Assembly: GCA_041393535.1 (NCBI GenBank)
Contig: JAWKJY010000001.1
Coordinates: 558,001 to 622,000 of the forward strand
Direction: 5' to 3'
Length of the DNA: 64,000 bases
Origin: JAWKJY01 sp041393535
GTDB taxonomy: Bacteria; Actinomycetota; Thermoleophilia; Gaiellales; Gaiellaceae
Shown here: positions 9,884 to 17,737 of the stretch, piece after piece
How positions within the stretch are numbered: position 1 is the first letter of the stretch
Layout: each line of letters opens with the position of its first letter
Position numbers and translations under genes: made by a program
The notes under the pieces: generated by a model
What the model saw: the letters and a program-made list of their open reading frames with translations, nothing else
What the model was told of the DNA's origin: nothing
Databases searched by the model: none

Positions 9884-10524
9884 GCTCCGTCTGGGACGAC
9901 CGGGCCGAGGCGTACCGCCAGAGCTCGACCCATCGCGAGGGGCCCGACCTCGACCTGCTGATCGAGCTCTGCGAGCCAGGGATCGGCGTCGGGGCCCTCG
10001 ACGTCGCGACCGGCGGCGGGCACGTCGCCCGGCGGCTCCGCGGCGGTGGCTGCACCGTCACGACGACGGACGCCTCGAGCGGCATGCGGCCGGACATCGT
10101 CTGCGCGGCCGAGCGGCTGCCCTTCACGGACGGCTCGTTCGACGTGGTGACGTCGCGCTACGCGGCCCACCACTTCGACGACATGCCCGGCGCCGTCCGG
10201 GAGATGGCGCGCGTCGCTCGCGACCGCGTCGTCGTCCAGGACATGCTCTACGGCGGCGAGGAGGTCGAGCAGGCCGAGAAGCTGCGCGACCCGAGCCACG
10301 TCCGCACGTACGACGAGCAGCAGTGGCGCGCCGCCTTCGAGGACGCCGGCCTGACCGTCGACCGGCTCGAGCTGGTCGACCGCGGGCTGCCGCTCGAGGA
10401 GTGGCTCGCCCGCACCGGCTGCGAGGGCGAGGCCGCCGAGCGCGTCCGCCAGCTGCTCGCCGACCGCACGACGGACGGCGCCTGGCGCTCCACGATGATC
10501 ACGATCCGAGGACGGAAGGGCTAG
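9880..10524 (+). CDS. Class I SAM-dependent methyltransferase (type 11)
   Basis: This 214-residue protein has SAM motif I (ALDVATGGGHVARRL), an acidic end of strand 2 (TTTDAS), motif II (AAERLPFTDGSFDVVTSRYAAHHFDD) and a motif III-like REMARVARDRVVVQD segment, as in UbiE/type 11 methyltransferases. The substrate is unknown. The start is taken as the TTG whose last two bases are shared with the sucC stop codon (TTGA overlap); no ATG or GTG fits further in without cutting into the N-terminal helix. The stop codon abuts the ATG of sucD. Its place between the two succinyl-CoA ligase subunits implies co-transcription and probably coupled translation. An inserted quinone-biosynthesis-like or regulatory methyltransferase is possible but unproven. 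Confidence 0.82.
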   Translation: MSSVWDDRAEAYRQSSTHREGPDLDLLIELCEPGIGVGALDVATGGGHVARRLRGGGCTVTTTDASSGMRPDIVCAAERLPFTDGSFDVVTSRYAAHHFDDMPGAVREMARVARDRVVVQDMLYGGEEVEQAEKLRDPSHVRTYDEQQWRAAFEDAGLTVDRLELVDRGLPLEEWLARTGCEGEAAERVRQLLADRTTDGAWRSTMITIRGRKG

Positions 10525-11400
10525 ATGGCCATCATCGTCGACAACGACACGAGGCTGGTCGTCCAGGGGATCACGGGCCGGCAGGGCACGTTCCACGCGC
10601 TGCGCAACCGCGCGTACGGGACGAACCTCGTCGCTGGCGTCACCCCGGGCCGCGCCGGCGACGACGTCGAGGGCGTCCCCGTGTTCGACACGGTCCGCGA
10701 CGCGGTCCGCGAGACGCAGGCGAACACCTCGATGGTGTTCGTCCCGGCACGCTTCGCCGCCGACGCGATCTACGAGGCGGTCGACGCGGGGATCGAGACG
10801 GTGATCTGCATCACCGAGGGCATCCCGGCCCACGACATGCTGCTCGTCTACAACTACGCGCGGCCGCGCGGCGTGACGCTGCTCGGGCCGAACTGCCCGG
10901 GCGTCCTCTCGCCGGGGAAGGCGAACGTCGGGATCATCCCGGCCGAGATCTTCTCCGAGGGGAACGTCGGCCTCGTCAGCCGCTCGGGCACGCTGACCTA
11001 CCAGATCGGGAACGAGCTGACCCAGCAGGGCATCGGCCAGTCGACGATCGTCGGCATCGGCGGCGACCCCGTCGTCGGCACGTCGTTCATCGACGCGCTC
11101 GCGCGCTTCGAGGCCGACCCGCAGACCGAGCTGGTCGTCATGGTCGGCGAGATCGGCGGCGCCGAGGAGGAGAAGGCCGCGGACTACATCGCCGCGACCA
11201 TGACGAAGCCGGTCGTCGGCTACATCGCCGGCTTCTCGGCCCCGCCGGGCAAGACGATGGGCCACGCGGGCGCGATCATCTCCGGCTCGTCGGGCACTGC
11301 CCAGGCGAAGAAGGAGGCGCTCGAGGCCAAGGGCATCCGCGTCGGGACGAACCCGACCGAGGCCGCCACCATCGCGGTCGAGGTGCTCGCGGCCCGCTAG
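10525..11400 (+). CDS. sucD: Succinyl-CoA ligase alpha subunit
   Basis: The 291-residue protein has the CoA-binding Rossmann start (LVVQGITGRQGTFHAL), the LLGPNCPGVLSPG segment, SRSGTLTYQ, and the phosphohistidine loop with GHAGAIISGSSGTA, whose His carries the phosphate during catalysis. It is full length for the family. It starts immediately after the methyltransferase stop. A perfect 14-bp terminator hairpin follows 22 bases after its stop codon and ends the unit. Confidence 0.96.
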   Translation: MAIIVDNDTRLVVQGITGRQGTFHALRNRAYGTNLVAGVTPGRAGDDVEGVPVFDTVRDAVRETQANTSMVFVPARFAADAIYEAVDAGIETVICITEGIPAHDMLLVYNYARPRGVTLLGPNCPGVLSPGKANVGIIPAEIFSEGNVGLVSRSGTLTYQIGNELTQQGIGQSTIVGIGGDPVVGTSFIDALARFEADPQTELVVMVGEIGGAEEEKAADYIAATMTKPVVGYIAGFSAPPGKTMGHAGAIISGSSGTAQAKKEALEAKGIRVGTNPTEAATIAVEVLAAR

Positions 11401-11422
11401 CTCGGCTCCGAGGGGAGCAGCG

Positions 11423-11454
11423 CCGGGGGGAGAAGCTCGCGCTTCTCCCCCCGG
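11423..11454 (+). terminator. Terminator of the sucC-MTase-sucD unit
   Basis: CCGGGGGGAGAAGC, loop TCGC, and the exact complement GCTTCTCCCCCCGG form a 14-bp stem just after sucD. Confidence 0.85.
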
Positions 11455-11576
11455 TGCCCCCTGATCTCGCAAGGTGGCTGCTCCTGGGCTCCCGCTGCGT
11501 GGTCGCGTCGGCGGCGCCTCCGCGGCGTGGGGCACGCGCTCGCGCGTCCCCCCGGTGCCGCGCGGGGTGGCCTCGG

Positions 11577-11582
11577 TAGAGT
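11577..11582 (+). promoter_or_regulatory. -10 box of the aminotransferase gene
   Basis: TAGAGT lies 7 nt before the ATG at 11590, with GCGAGCC between and no Shine-Dalgarno site. Confidence 0.5.
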
Positions 11583-11589
11583 GCGAGCC

Positions 11590-12678
11590 ATGCAACCGAT
11601 CTCGTTCGCACGGGGCAATCCGTCCCCCGACATCCTCCCGGTCGACGCCTTCAAGGACTGCGCGGAGACCGTGATCGCCCGCGAGGGCCGCGTCATCCTC
11701 AACTACGGCCCCGCCGGCGGGTACCAGCCGCTGCGCGAGTGGATCGCGGAGCAGCACGGCGTCCAGCCGTCGCAGGTGATCCTCAGCACCGGCTCGCTCA
11801 CCGGCTTCAACTTCCTGATGCGCCACCTGTTCGCCGACGGCGGCCGGGCCGTGGTCGAGGCGCCCAGCTACGACCGCACGATCGGCGTCTACCGCTCGCT
11901 CGGCGCGGACATCGTCGGCGTGCCGCTGTCCGATGCGGGCCTCGACATGGACCGCCTCGAGCGCGTCCTCGGCGAGGGGCCGGTCCGGGTGCTCTACACG
12001 ATCCCGACCTTTCAGAACCCGTCCGGCCGGACGCTGCCGCTCGAGCAGCGCCAGGCGCTCGCCGAGCTCGCGCAGGCGCACGGCTTCCTCGTCTACGAGG
12101 ACGACCCGTACCGCCTCGTGCGCTACTCGGGCGAGCCCGTGCCGAGCATCTACGAGCTCGCCGGCGGGAAGAACGTCGTCTTCTCGACCTCCTTCTCGAA
12201 GACGGGCGCGCCCGGCCTGCGCGTCGGCTACATGGTGCTGCCGCCCGAGCTGGTGAAGCCGGTCGAGAGCATCGCCGCGTCGATGTACATCGGCCCGCCG
12301 CTCCTGCCCCAGGCGATGCTGAACGAGTTCATCCGCCGCGGCCTGTTCGAGGCGAACCTCGGCTTCGTCTGCGACGAGCTGCGCAAGCGGCGCGACGCGA
12401 TGCTCGCCGGGCTCGAGGCGGAGATGCCCGAGGGGACGACCTGGAGCAACCCCGACGGCGGGTACTTCCTCTGGCTCGACCTGCCGCGGGGCGTCAAGAT
12501 CGACGCCGTCGCCGCGAAGGCGGACGAGCGCGGCGTGCAGCTCGTCAAGGGCACGGACTTCTACGTCGACGGGCAGGGCGACGAGTCGATGCGGCTCGCG
12601 TTCAGCTTCCCGAGCGTCGACGAGATCGCCGAGGGCACGAAGCGCCTCGGCGCCGCCGTTCGCGACGTCATCGGCTGA
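11590..12678 (+). CDS. PLP-dependent aminotransferase, class I/II (2-aminoadipate aminotransferase-like)
   Basis: The 362-residue protein is a fold-type I aminotransferase: YGPAGGYQPLREWIA near the N-terminus, TGSLTGFNFLMRHLF, the IPTFQNPSGRTL loop, the YEDDPYRLVRY aspartate strand and the PLP-lysine motif STSFSKTGAPGLRVGY. This resembles LysN/MocR-type aminotransferases acting on 2-aminoadipate or branched or aromatic amino acids, but lacks the GntR DNA-binding domain of MocR regulators. The exact donor cannot be read from sequence. The ATG was chosen over an in-frame upstream one because a TAGAGT box sits 7 nt in front of it. A bidirectional hairpin separates it from the convergent protease gene. 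Confidence 0.85.
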   Translation: MQPISFARGNPSPDILPVDAFKDCAETVIAREGRVILNYGPAGGYQPLREWIAEQHGVQPSQVILSTGSLTGFNFLMRHLFADGGRAVVEAPSYDRTIGVYRSLGADIVGVPLSDAGLDMDRLERVLGEGPVRVLYTIPTFQNPSGRTLPLEQRQALAELAQAHGFLVYEDDPYRLVRYSGEPVPSIYELAGGKNVVFSTSFSKTGAPGLRVGYMVLPPELVKPVESIAASMYIGPPLLPQAMLNEFIRRGLFEANLGFVCDELRKRRDAMLAGLEAEMPEGTTWSNPDGGYFLWLDLPRGVKIDAVAAKADERGVQLVKGTDFYVDGQGDESMRLAFSFPSVDEIAEGTKRLGAAVRDVIG

Positions 12679-12689
12679 TCGTCCTCGCG

Positions 12690-12721
12690 CGCGGGGGAGG
12701 GGCCGGCGCTCCTCCCCCGCG
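12690..12721. terminator. Bidirectional terminator between convergent genes
   Basis: CGCGGGGGAGG pairs with CCTCCCCCGCG across a 10-nt loop. It lies between the aminotransferase and protease 3' ends and can serve both strands. Confidence 0.75.
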
Positions 12722-12735
12722 GCGCTCCGTCGGGC

Positions 12736-13824
12736 TCAGCCCGCCGGAGCCGGCTCGGGCGCCGGGGCCGCCTCGCGGGCGGCGCCGATGTCGGTCACGC
12801 CGAGCGCGATCAGCGCCTCGTCGAACGTGGCCACCCCGACGACGGGGAGGCCGTCGGCGTGCTCCTTCGCCTCCGCCAGGTTCTCCTGCGGCACGAGGAA
12901 GACGTCCGCGCCGGCACGCCGCGCCGCGATCACCTTCTGCTTGACGCCGCCGATCGCGCCCACCGAGCCGTCCAGCTCGATCTCGCCGGTCGCGACGATC
13001 GTCCGGCCCTGGTCGATGTCGGAGCCCAGCTCGTCGACGATGTCGAGCGCGAACGCGAGGCCCGCCGACGGGCCGCCGACGTTCCCGGCGTCGATCGACA
13101 CGGGCACGGGGAGCTCGATCGACGCCGACTGCTCGACGATCACGCCCACGATCGCGCGGGGCGGGTCCTCGGGCGACCGCGTCGTCGTCAGCGTCACGTC
13201 GAGCGTGCCGCCCTTGCGGCGGATCGTGAAGGTCACCTCCTGGCCCGGCTCGACGGACGCCATCGCGGTGCGTAGGTCGCCCGGCGTCCGCACGTCCTGG
13301 CCGTTCGCGCGCGTCACGACGTCGCCGACGCGGAGCTCGCCGTCCGCGGGCGTCCGCGGCGAGACCTGCGTCACGAGCGCGCCGGACGGGCCGGTGTCCA
13401 CCTCGTAGCCGAGGGCGCGCAGGGCGACCGCGGCGCCGATCTGCTCGGACAGCGTCATGTCGAGGTCGGAGGCCGCGTCGCGCTGGCTCTCGCTCACGCC
13501 GGCCGGGTTCAGCACGCGGTTCGGGACGATCGTCGCGCCCTCGGTCGAGCCCGGCCAGACCTTCTCGAGCAGGCTCGCCTTGCGGACGAAGATGTCGACC
13601 ATGTAGACCCCGCCCTCGCCGTCGGGGGCGCGCTCGTCCGGCACCTTGACGAGCGGCGCGACCGCGCGCGCCTCGCCCGGGAGGAAGACGTAGTCGCTCG
13701 TCGGGACGAACTTCAGGACCGCCCAGGCGCCGACGACCACGACCGCGACGGCCACGAGCAGCTTCGGCCACAGGCGTCGGCGCTCGGCGAGCACGGGGTC
13801 GAGGGTCGGGGGCCGCTCCACCAT
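12736..13824 (-). CDS. Membrane-anchored PDZ and Lon (S16) domain protease, YlbL/SdrC type
   Basis: The protein has one N-terminal membrane segment (about residues 20-40, LLVAVAVVVVGAWAVL), an extracytoplasmic region, a PDZ domain (about 145-225, GALVTQVSPRTPADGELRVGD) and a C-terminal Lon-type proteolytic domain. The Ser of GGPSAGLAFAL and the Lys of GGVKQKVIAARRAGAD form the expected Ser-Lys dyad. Length (362) is typical of actinobacterial and firmicute YlbL-like proteases thought to act on membrane or envelope proteins. A proline/alanine tail ends the chain. The ATG has a TAGCAT box only 3 nt upstream, so the adjacent GTG (second codon, 6 nt from the box) may be the true leaderless start. 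Confidence 0.88.
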   Translation of the reverse strand: MVERPPTLDPVLAERRRLWPKLLVAVAVVVVGAWAVLKFVPTSDYVFLPGEARAVAPLVKVPDERAPDGEGGVYMVDIFVRKASLLEKVWPGSTEGATIVPNRVLNPAGVSESQRDAASDLDMTLSEQIGAAVALRALGYEVDTGPSGALVTQVSPRTPADGELRVGDVVTRANGQDVRTPGDLRTAMASVEPGQEVTFTIRRKGGTLDVTLTTTRSPEDPPRAIVGVIVEQSASIELPVPVSIDAGNVGGPSAGLAFALDIVDELGSDIDQGRTIVATGEIELDGSVGAIGGVKQKVIAARRAGADVFLVPQENLAEAKEHADGLPVVGVATFDEALIALGVTDIGAAREAAPAPEPAPAG

Positions 13825-13827
13825 TCG

Positions 13828-13833
13828 ATGCTA
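13828..13833 (-). promoter_or_regulatory. -10 box of the PDZ-Lon protease gene
   Basis: TAGCAT on the minus strand, 3 nt before ATG and 6 nt before the in-frame GTG second codon. The usual 6-10 nt gap in this window favours the GTG. Confidence 0.45.
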
Positions 13834-13890
13834 GCCGGAGCGGCCGGGGGTGCCGGACGGGGCGCGGCCGGCGGGCGGGCCCGGGAACGC

Positions 13891-13918
13891 GGAGGGGCGG
13901 GCTCGCGCCCGCCCCTCC
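13891..13918 (-). terminator. Terminator of the icd-mdh operon
   Basis: GGAGGGGCGGGC, loop TCGC, and GCCCGCCCCTCC form a perfect 12-bp stem just beyond the mdh stop codon. Confidence 0.8.
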
Positions 13919-13944
13919 GGGACGATCTCGCGTGCGGGCGCTCG

Positions 13945-14865
13945 CTACGCCAGGACGGCGACGACCTCGCGCACGGCGTCGGCCGAGCCCGCCAGCTCCG
14001 CCTTCTCGGCGTCGTTCAGCTCGAGCTCGACGACGCGCTCGACGCCCTTCGAGCCGAGGACGCACGGAACGCCCATGTACAGGTCCTGGATGCCGTACTC
14101 GCCCTGGAGCAGCGCGGTGCACGGGAGCACGCGCTTCTGGTCGAGCACGATCGACGCGACCATCTCGGCCGAGGCCGCGCCGGGCGCGTACCAGGCCGAG
14201 GTGCCGAGCAGGTTGACGACCTCGCCGCCGCCCTTGCGGGTGCGCTCGACCATCGCCTCGATCCGCTCGTCCGAGACGAGGCTCGTGAGCGGGATGCCGC
14301 CGACGGTCGTGGCGGAGACGACGGGGACCATCTGGTCGCCGTGGCCGCCGAGCACCATCGTCTGGACGTCCCGGTCGGAGAAGCCCGTCTCCCACGAGAT
14401 GAACGTCCGGAAGCGCGCCGTGTCGAGCACGCCGGCCATGCCGAACACGCGCTCCTTCGGGAGGCCCGCCGCCGCGTGGGCGACGTGGCACATCGCGTCG
14501 AGCGGGTTCGTCACGACGATGACGATCGCGTTCGGCGACTGGGCGACGGCCTGCTCGGTGACCGACTTCACGATCGCCTGGTTCGTCGTCACGAGGTCGT
14601 CGCGCGACATGCCGGGGGAGCGCGGCTTGCCGGAGGTGATCACGATCACGTCCGAGCCGGCGGTGTCCGCGTAGTCGTTCGTGCCGACGCAGCGGGCCTC
14701 GTAGCCGAGCACCGGGCCGGCCTCGTTCATGTCGAGCGCCTTGCCCTGGGGGAGGCCCTCGACGATGTCGACGAGGACGACGTCGGCGTAGTCGGCCCGC
14801 AGGATCTCCTGCGCGGCGGTCGCGCCGACGTTGCCGGCGCCGATGACGGTGACCTTGGCTCTCAA
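13945..14865 (-). CDS. mdh: Malate dehydrogenase (LDH-like type)
   Basis: The 306-residue protein shows the NAD Rossmann motif VIGAGNVGATAA, an Asp after strand 2 (VLVDIVEG) that favours NAD, the active-site loop arginines in KPRSPGMSRDDL, VTNPLDAM and the catalytic His in GGHGDQMVP. Arg in the loop, where lactate dehydrogenases have Gln, supports malate/oxaloacetate. The start is a TTG that overlaps the icd stop (AGTTGA), with GGGAGAGAT as a ribosome binding site about 5-8 bases upstream. This start keeps the Rossmann strand intact and no other start codon fits. It is co-transcribed behind icd and ends at a strong terminator. Confidence 0.93.
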   Translation of the reverse strand: MRAKVTVIGAGNVGATAAQEILRADYADVVLVDIVEGLPQGKALDMNEAGPVLGYEARCVGTNDYADTAGSDVIVITSGKPRSPGMSRDDLVTTNQAIVKSVTEQAVAQSPNAIVIVVTNPLDAMCHVAHAAAGLPKERVFGMAGVLDTARFRTFISWETGFSDRDVQTMVLGGHGDQMVPVVSATTVGGIPLTSLVSDERIEAMVERTRKGGGEVVNLLGTSAWYAPGAASAEMVASIVLDQKRVLPCTALLQGEYGIQDLYMGVPCVLGSKGVERVVELELNDAEKAELAGSADAVREVVAVLA

Positions 14866-15950
14866 CTGATCTCTCCCAGCTTCTCGATGATCGCGTCGGC
14901 GTACTCCGCCGTGCCGACCGCGGACGGGTCGTCCCGGCTCGGCTTCATGTCGTAGGTCACCCGGTCGCCCTCGGCGATCACCGCGGCGACGGCGGCCTCG
15001 AGCCGGCGCGCCGCGTCCCGCTCGCCGAGGTGGTCGAGCATGAGCTTCCCGGAGAGGATCATCGCGGTCGGGTTGACCTTGTTCTGCCCCTTGTACTTGG
15101 GCGCCGACCCGTGGGTCGCCTCGAACACCGCCGCGTCCGGGCCGATGTTCGCGCCGGGCGCGACGCCCAGGCCGCCGACGAGGCCCGCGGTCAGGTCGCT
15201 GACGATGTCGCCGTAGAGGTTCGGCAGGACGAGGACGTCGAACTCCTCGGGCCGCTGGACGAGCCCCATGCAGATCGCGTCGACGAGGTTCTCCCAGGCC
15301 TCGATCTCCGGGAAGTCCTTCGCGACCTCGCGGAAGACGGCCAGGAAGAGGCCGTCGGTGTGCTTCATGATGTTCGCCTTCGTGACGCACGAGACGCGCT
15401 TGCGGCCGTGCTCGCGCGCGTACTCGAAGGCGTAGCGGATGATCCGCTCCGAGCCCTCCGGGCTGATCGGCTTGATCGAGATGCCGGAGCTCGCGGCGAT
15501 CTGCTTCTTCTGCAGGCCGTTCAGCATCGAGATCACCTTGGCGGCGTCCTCGCTGCCGGACTCGAACTCGATGCCCGCGTAGAGATCCTCCGTGTTCTCG
15601 CGGACGAGGACCAGGTCGACGTTGTCGTAGCGGGAGCGGACCCCCGCGTAGGACTTGCACGGGCGCACGCACGCGTAGAGCCCGAGCTCGTGGCGCAGGG
15701 CCACGTTGACCGACCGGAACCCGGTTCCGATCGGGGTGGTGATGGGCCCCTTGAGCGCGACCCGGTTCTGCTTGATCGACGCGAGGGTGCCCTCCGGGAG
15801 CGGTGTCCCGGCGGTCTCCATCACATCGACTCCTGCCTCCTGCACGTCCCACTCGAAGGGGACGCCGGTGGCCTCTAGCACCCGCCTGGTTGCCTCTGTG
15901 AGCTCCGGGCCGGTGCCGTCTCCCGGAACGAGCGTGACTCTGTGGGCCAT
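14862..15950 (-). CDS. icd: Isocitrate dehydrogenase, NAD-type beta-decarboxylating family
   Basis: The 362-residue protein belongs to the isocitrate/isopropylmalate dehydrogenase family: VTLVPGDGTGPELTEA at the N-terminus, the substrate arginines in YACVRPCKSYAGVRSRYDNVD, VRENTEDLYAG, KANIMKHTDGLFL and the metal aspartates in LPNLYGDIVSDLTAGLVGG. VRENTEDLYAG and the SIKPISPEGSERI segment fit the NAD-dependent isocitrate dehydrogenase branch better than isopropylmalate dehydrogenase. It should give 2-oxoglutarate for the TCA cycle, matching the mdh gene that overlaps its stop and the divergent citrate synthase. The ATG is preceded by a perfect TACAAT box at 8 nt. Confidence 0.88.
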   Translation of the reverse strand: MAHRVTLVPGDGTGPELTEATRRVLEATGVPFEWDVQEAGVDVMETAGTPLPEGTLASIKQNRVALKGPITTPIGTGFRSVNVALRHELGLYACVRPCKSYAGVRSRYDNVDLVLVRENTEDLYAGIEFESGSEDAAKVISMLNGLQKKQIAASSGISIKPISPEGSERIIRYAFEYAREHGRKRVSCVTKANIMKHTDGLFLAVFREVAKDFPEIEAWENLVDAICMGLVQRPEEFDVLVLPNLYGDIVSDLTAGLVGGLGVAPGANIGPDAAVFEATHGSAPKYKGQNKVNPTAMILSGKLMLDHLGERDAARRLEAAVAAVIAEGDRVTYDMKPSRDDPSAVGTAEYADAIIEKLGEIS

Positions 15951-15958
15951 GGGGCGTG

Positions 15959-15964
15959 ATTGTA
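15959..15964 (-). promoter_or_regulatory. -10 box of icd-mdh
   Basis: TACAAT on the minus strand, 8 nt before the icd ATG. The region between icd and the citrate synthase promoter is one of the few AT-richer patches here, so the two divergent TCA units share a short control region. Confidence 0.6.
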
Positions 15965-15990
15965 TTCAACATCCAACGGCCCTCATCAGG

Positions 15991-15996
15991 TAGCGT
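15991..15996 (+). promoter_or_regulatory. -10 box of the citrate synthase gene
   Basis: TAGCGT. A GTG lies 9 nt downstream, but the preferred start is a later GTG with a Shine-Dalgarno site, which gives a leader of about 70 nt. Confidence 0.5.
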
Positions 15997-16071
15997 CCCC
16001 GTCGAGTGGACGCGAGCCGCGACCGGCGCTCGCGACCGCCCGGAACAGACCAAGGAACGGAGGCGCAGGCA

Positions 16072-17154
16072 GTGACCGAGGTCAAGTGGGGGCTCGAGGG
16101 CGTCGTCGCGTTCGAGACCGAGATCGCAGAGCCGGACCGCGAGGGCGGCGCGCTGCGCTACCGCGGCGTCGACATCGAGGAGCTCGTCGGTTTCGTCCCC
16201 TACGAGAAGGTCTGGGGCCTGCTGGTCGACGCCTCCTTCGAGCCGGGGCTGCCGCCCGCCGAGGAGTTCGAGGCGACCGGGCTGACCGGCCACGCGATGT
16301 CCGACCTGCAGGCGAACACGGCGCGGCTGTCCGCGCTCTGGGGCCTGGGCCACGTGATCGACATCTCGGACGACCAGGCGAAGGAGGACCTCCGCCGCAT
16401 CTCCGCGACGATGCTCTCGATCGTCGCCCAGTCCGCGCGCGTCGCCGACGGCACCGCCGGTCGCGTCTCCCGCGCGACGATCGACGAGGGCAAGACCGCG
16501 GCCGAGCGCTTCCTGCTCGAATGGCGCGGCGAGGCCGACCCGAAGCACGCGAAGGCGATCGACACCTACTGGATCTGCACCGTCGAGCACGGCGTCAACG
16601 CCTCGACGTTCACCGGCCGCGTCGTCGCCTCGACGGGCGCGGACTGCGGCGCGGCGATGTCCGCGGCCGTCGGCGGGCTCTCCGGCCCGCTGCACGGCGG
16701 CGCGCCCGCCCGCGTCCTCCCGATGCTCGAGGGCGCCGCGAAGGCCGACTCGGTCGAGTCGTACGTCAAGGGCCTGCTCGACCGCAAGGAGCGCCTGATG
16801 GGCTTCGGGCACCGCGTCTACCGCGCGGAGGACCCGCGGGCCCGCCTGCTCCGGCGGACGGCGAAGGAGCTCGGCTCCTCGATGTTCGAGGTCGCCGAGG
16901 AGCTCGAGCGCGTCGCGCTCGCGGAGCTCCAGGCGCGCCACCCGGACCGCGTGCTCGCCACGAACGTCGAGTTCTGGTCGGCCGTCGTCCTCGACGTCGC
17001 CCAGGTGCCGCCGCCGCTCGCGCCGGCGATGTTCGCGACCTCCCGCACGGGCGGCTGGTCGGCGCACATCCTGGAGCAGAAGCGCCAGGCCAAGCTGATC
17101 AGGCCCTCCGCGATCTACGTCGGTCCGGCGCCGCGCCCCGCGTCGTCGGTCTGA
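16072..17154 (+). CDS. citA: Citrate synthase, CitA (citrate synthase 2) type
   Basis: The 360-residue protein carries the citrate synthase core: LRYRGVDIEELVG, catalytic histidines in TVEHGVNASTF and GFGHRVYRAEDPRARLL, then NVEFWSAVVLD, GWSAHILEQK and RPSAIYVGP near the end. The catalytic acidic residue is Glu (NVEFW) rather than the NVDFY of most citrate synthases; to my knowledge this is typical of the mycobacterial CitA branch. It condenses acetyl-CoA and oxaloacetate. The GTG at 16072 is preferred because GGAACGGAGG lies 8 nt upstream. An in-frame GTG at 16006 would add 22 low-complexity residues. A small gene overlaps its stop codon (TGATG). Confidence 0.92.
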   Translation: MTEVKWGLEGVVAFETEIAEPDREGGALRYRGVDIEELVGFVPYEKVWGLLVDASFEPGLPPAEEFEATGLTGHAMSDLQANTARLSALWGLGHVIDISDDQAKEDLRRISATMLSIVAQSARVADGTAGRVSRATIDEGKTAAERFLLEWRGEADPKHAKAIDTYWICTVEHGVNASTFTGRVVASTGADCGAAMSAAVGGLSGPLHGGAPARVLPMLEGAAKADSVESYVKGLLDRKERLMGFGHRVYRAEDPRARLLRRTAKELGSSMFEVAEELERVALAELQARHPDRVLATNVEFWSAVVLDVAQVPPPLAPAMFATSRTGGWSAHILEQKRQAKLIRPSAIYVGPAPRPASSV

Positions 17155-17657
17155 TGAGCCTGGCAGACCTCGCCGCTCGCGCGGCCGAGGCCAGGGACGA
17201 GCGCGAGCTCGCCGACCTCCGTCGCCTGGCGGACGAGGAGCTCGAGTCCGCCGTCCGGTCGGACGACTTCCGCGAGCGGGCCGTCGGCTATCGCGCGATC
17301 GGGCAGCTCCACTTCCGCGGGAAGATGGAGCTGCTCCGGCGCGGTCTCGAGGACACGAGCCCGGCCGCCCGCGGCGCCGCCCTGCTCTCGCTCGAGCTGC
17401 TCTCGCGCGACCATGCGGGCGACGTGAACGCCGTCCGCTCGCAGCTGCACTCGCTCGCGAACGCCGACGGGAACGGCGCCGTCCGGCGGCTCGCCGTCCT
17501 CTGCCTGAAGAACGGCTCGCCGCACAAGGACACGGTCGTCCTGCTCGAGCACCTGGCCGCGGCCGACGAGGAGGATCGCGAGCTGCGCCAGGCCGCGGCG
17601 AAGGTCGCGCAGGTCCTGAAGAAGAAGGCCGGGCCGCAGAAGCCGCAGCGCCGCTAG
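17154..17657 (+). CDS. HEAT-repeat-like small helical protein
   Basis: I do not recognise a named family. The 167-residue product is all-helical by composition, with alternating leucine/alanine and charged helices (LADLAARAAEARDERELADL, RRGLEDTSPAARGAALLSLELLSRD, GNGAVRRLAVLCLKNGSP). These resemble degenerate HEAT/ARM repeats, and a lysine-rich tail (KKKAGPQKPQRR) follows. There is no signal peptide or membrane segment. The ATG overlaps the citrate synthase stop by one base (TGATG), so it is translated with that enzyme. A scaffold or regulator of the neighbour is possible but only inferred from coupling. Confidence 0.75.
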   Translation: MSLADLAARAAEARDERELADLRRLADEELESAVRSDDFRERAVGYRAIGQLHFRGKMELLRRGLEDTSPAARGAALLSLELLSRDHAGDVNAVRSQLHSLANADGNGAVRRLAVLCLKNGSPHKDTVVLLEHLAAADEEDRELRQAAAKVAQVLKKKAGPQKPQRR

Positions 17658-17737
17658 CCGGCGGACCCATTGCGGTCGCGCCGCGACCCGTCTACCGTCC
17701 GACGGGCGAACTGGCCAGGACGGATGGAGGCGCGGCG

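Noticed and set aside
9388..12081. 897-codon minus-strand open frame
   Set aside because: Antisense to sucC, the methyltransferase, sucD and the aminotransferase; no domain signal.
14866..17670. Upstream extension of mdh into a 1,241-codon frame
   Set aside because: The extension is out of frame with icd and antisense to citrate synthase; the real mdh begins at the TTG overlapping the icd stop.
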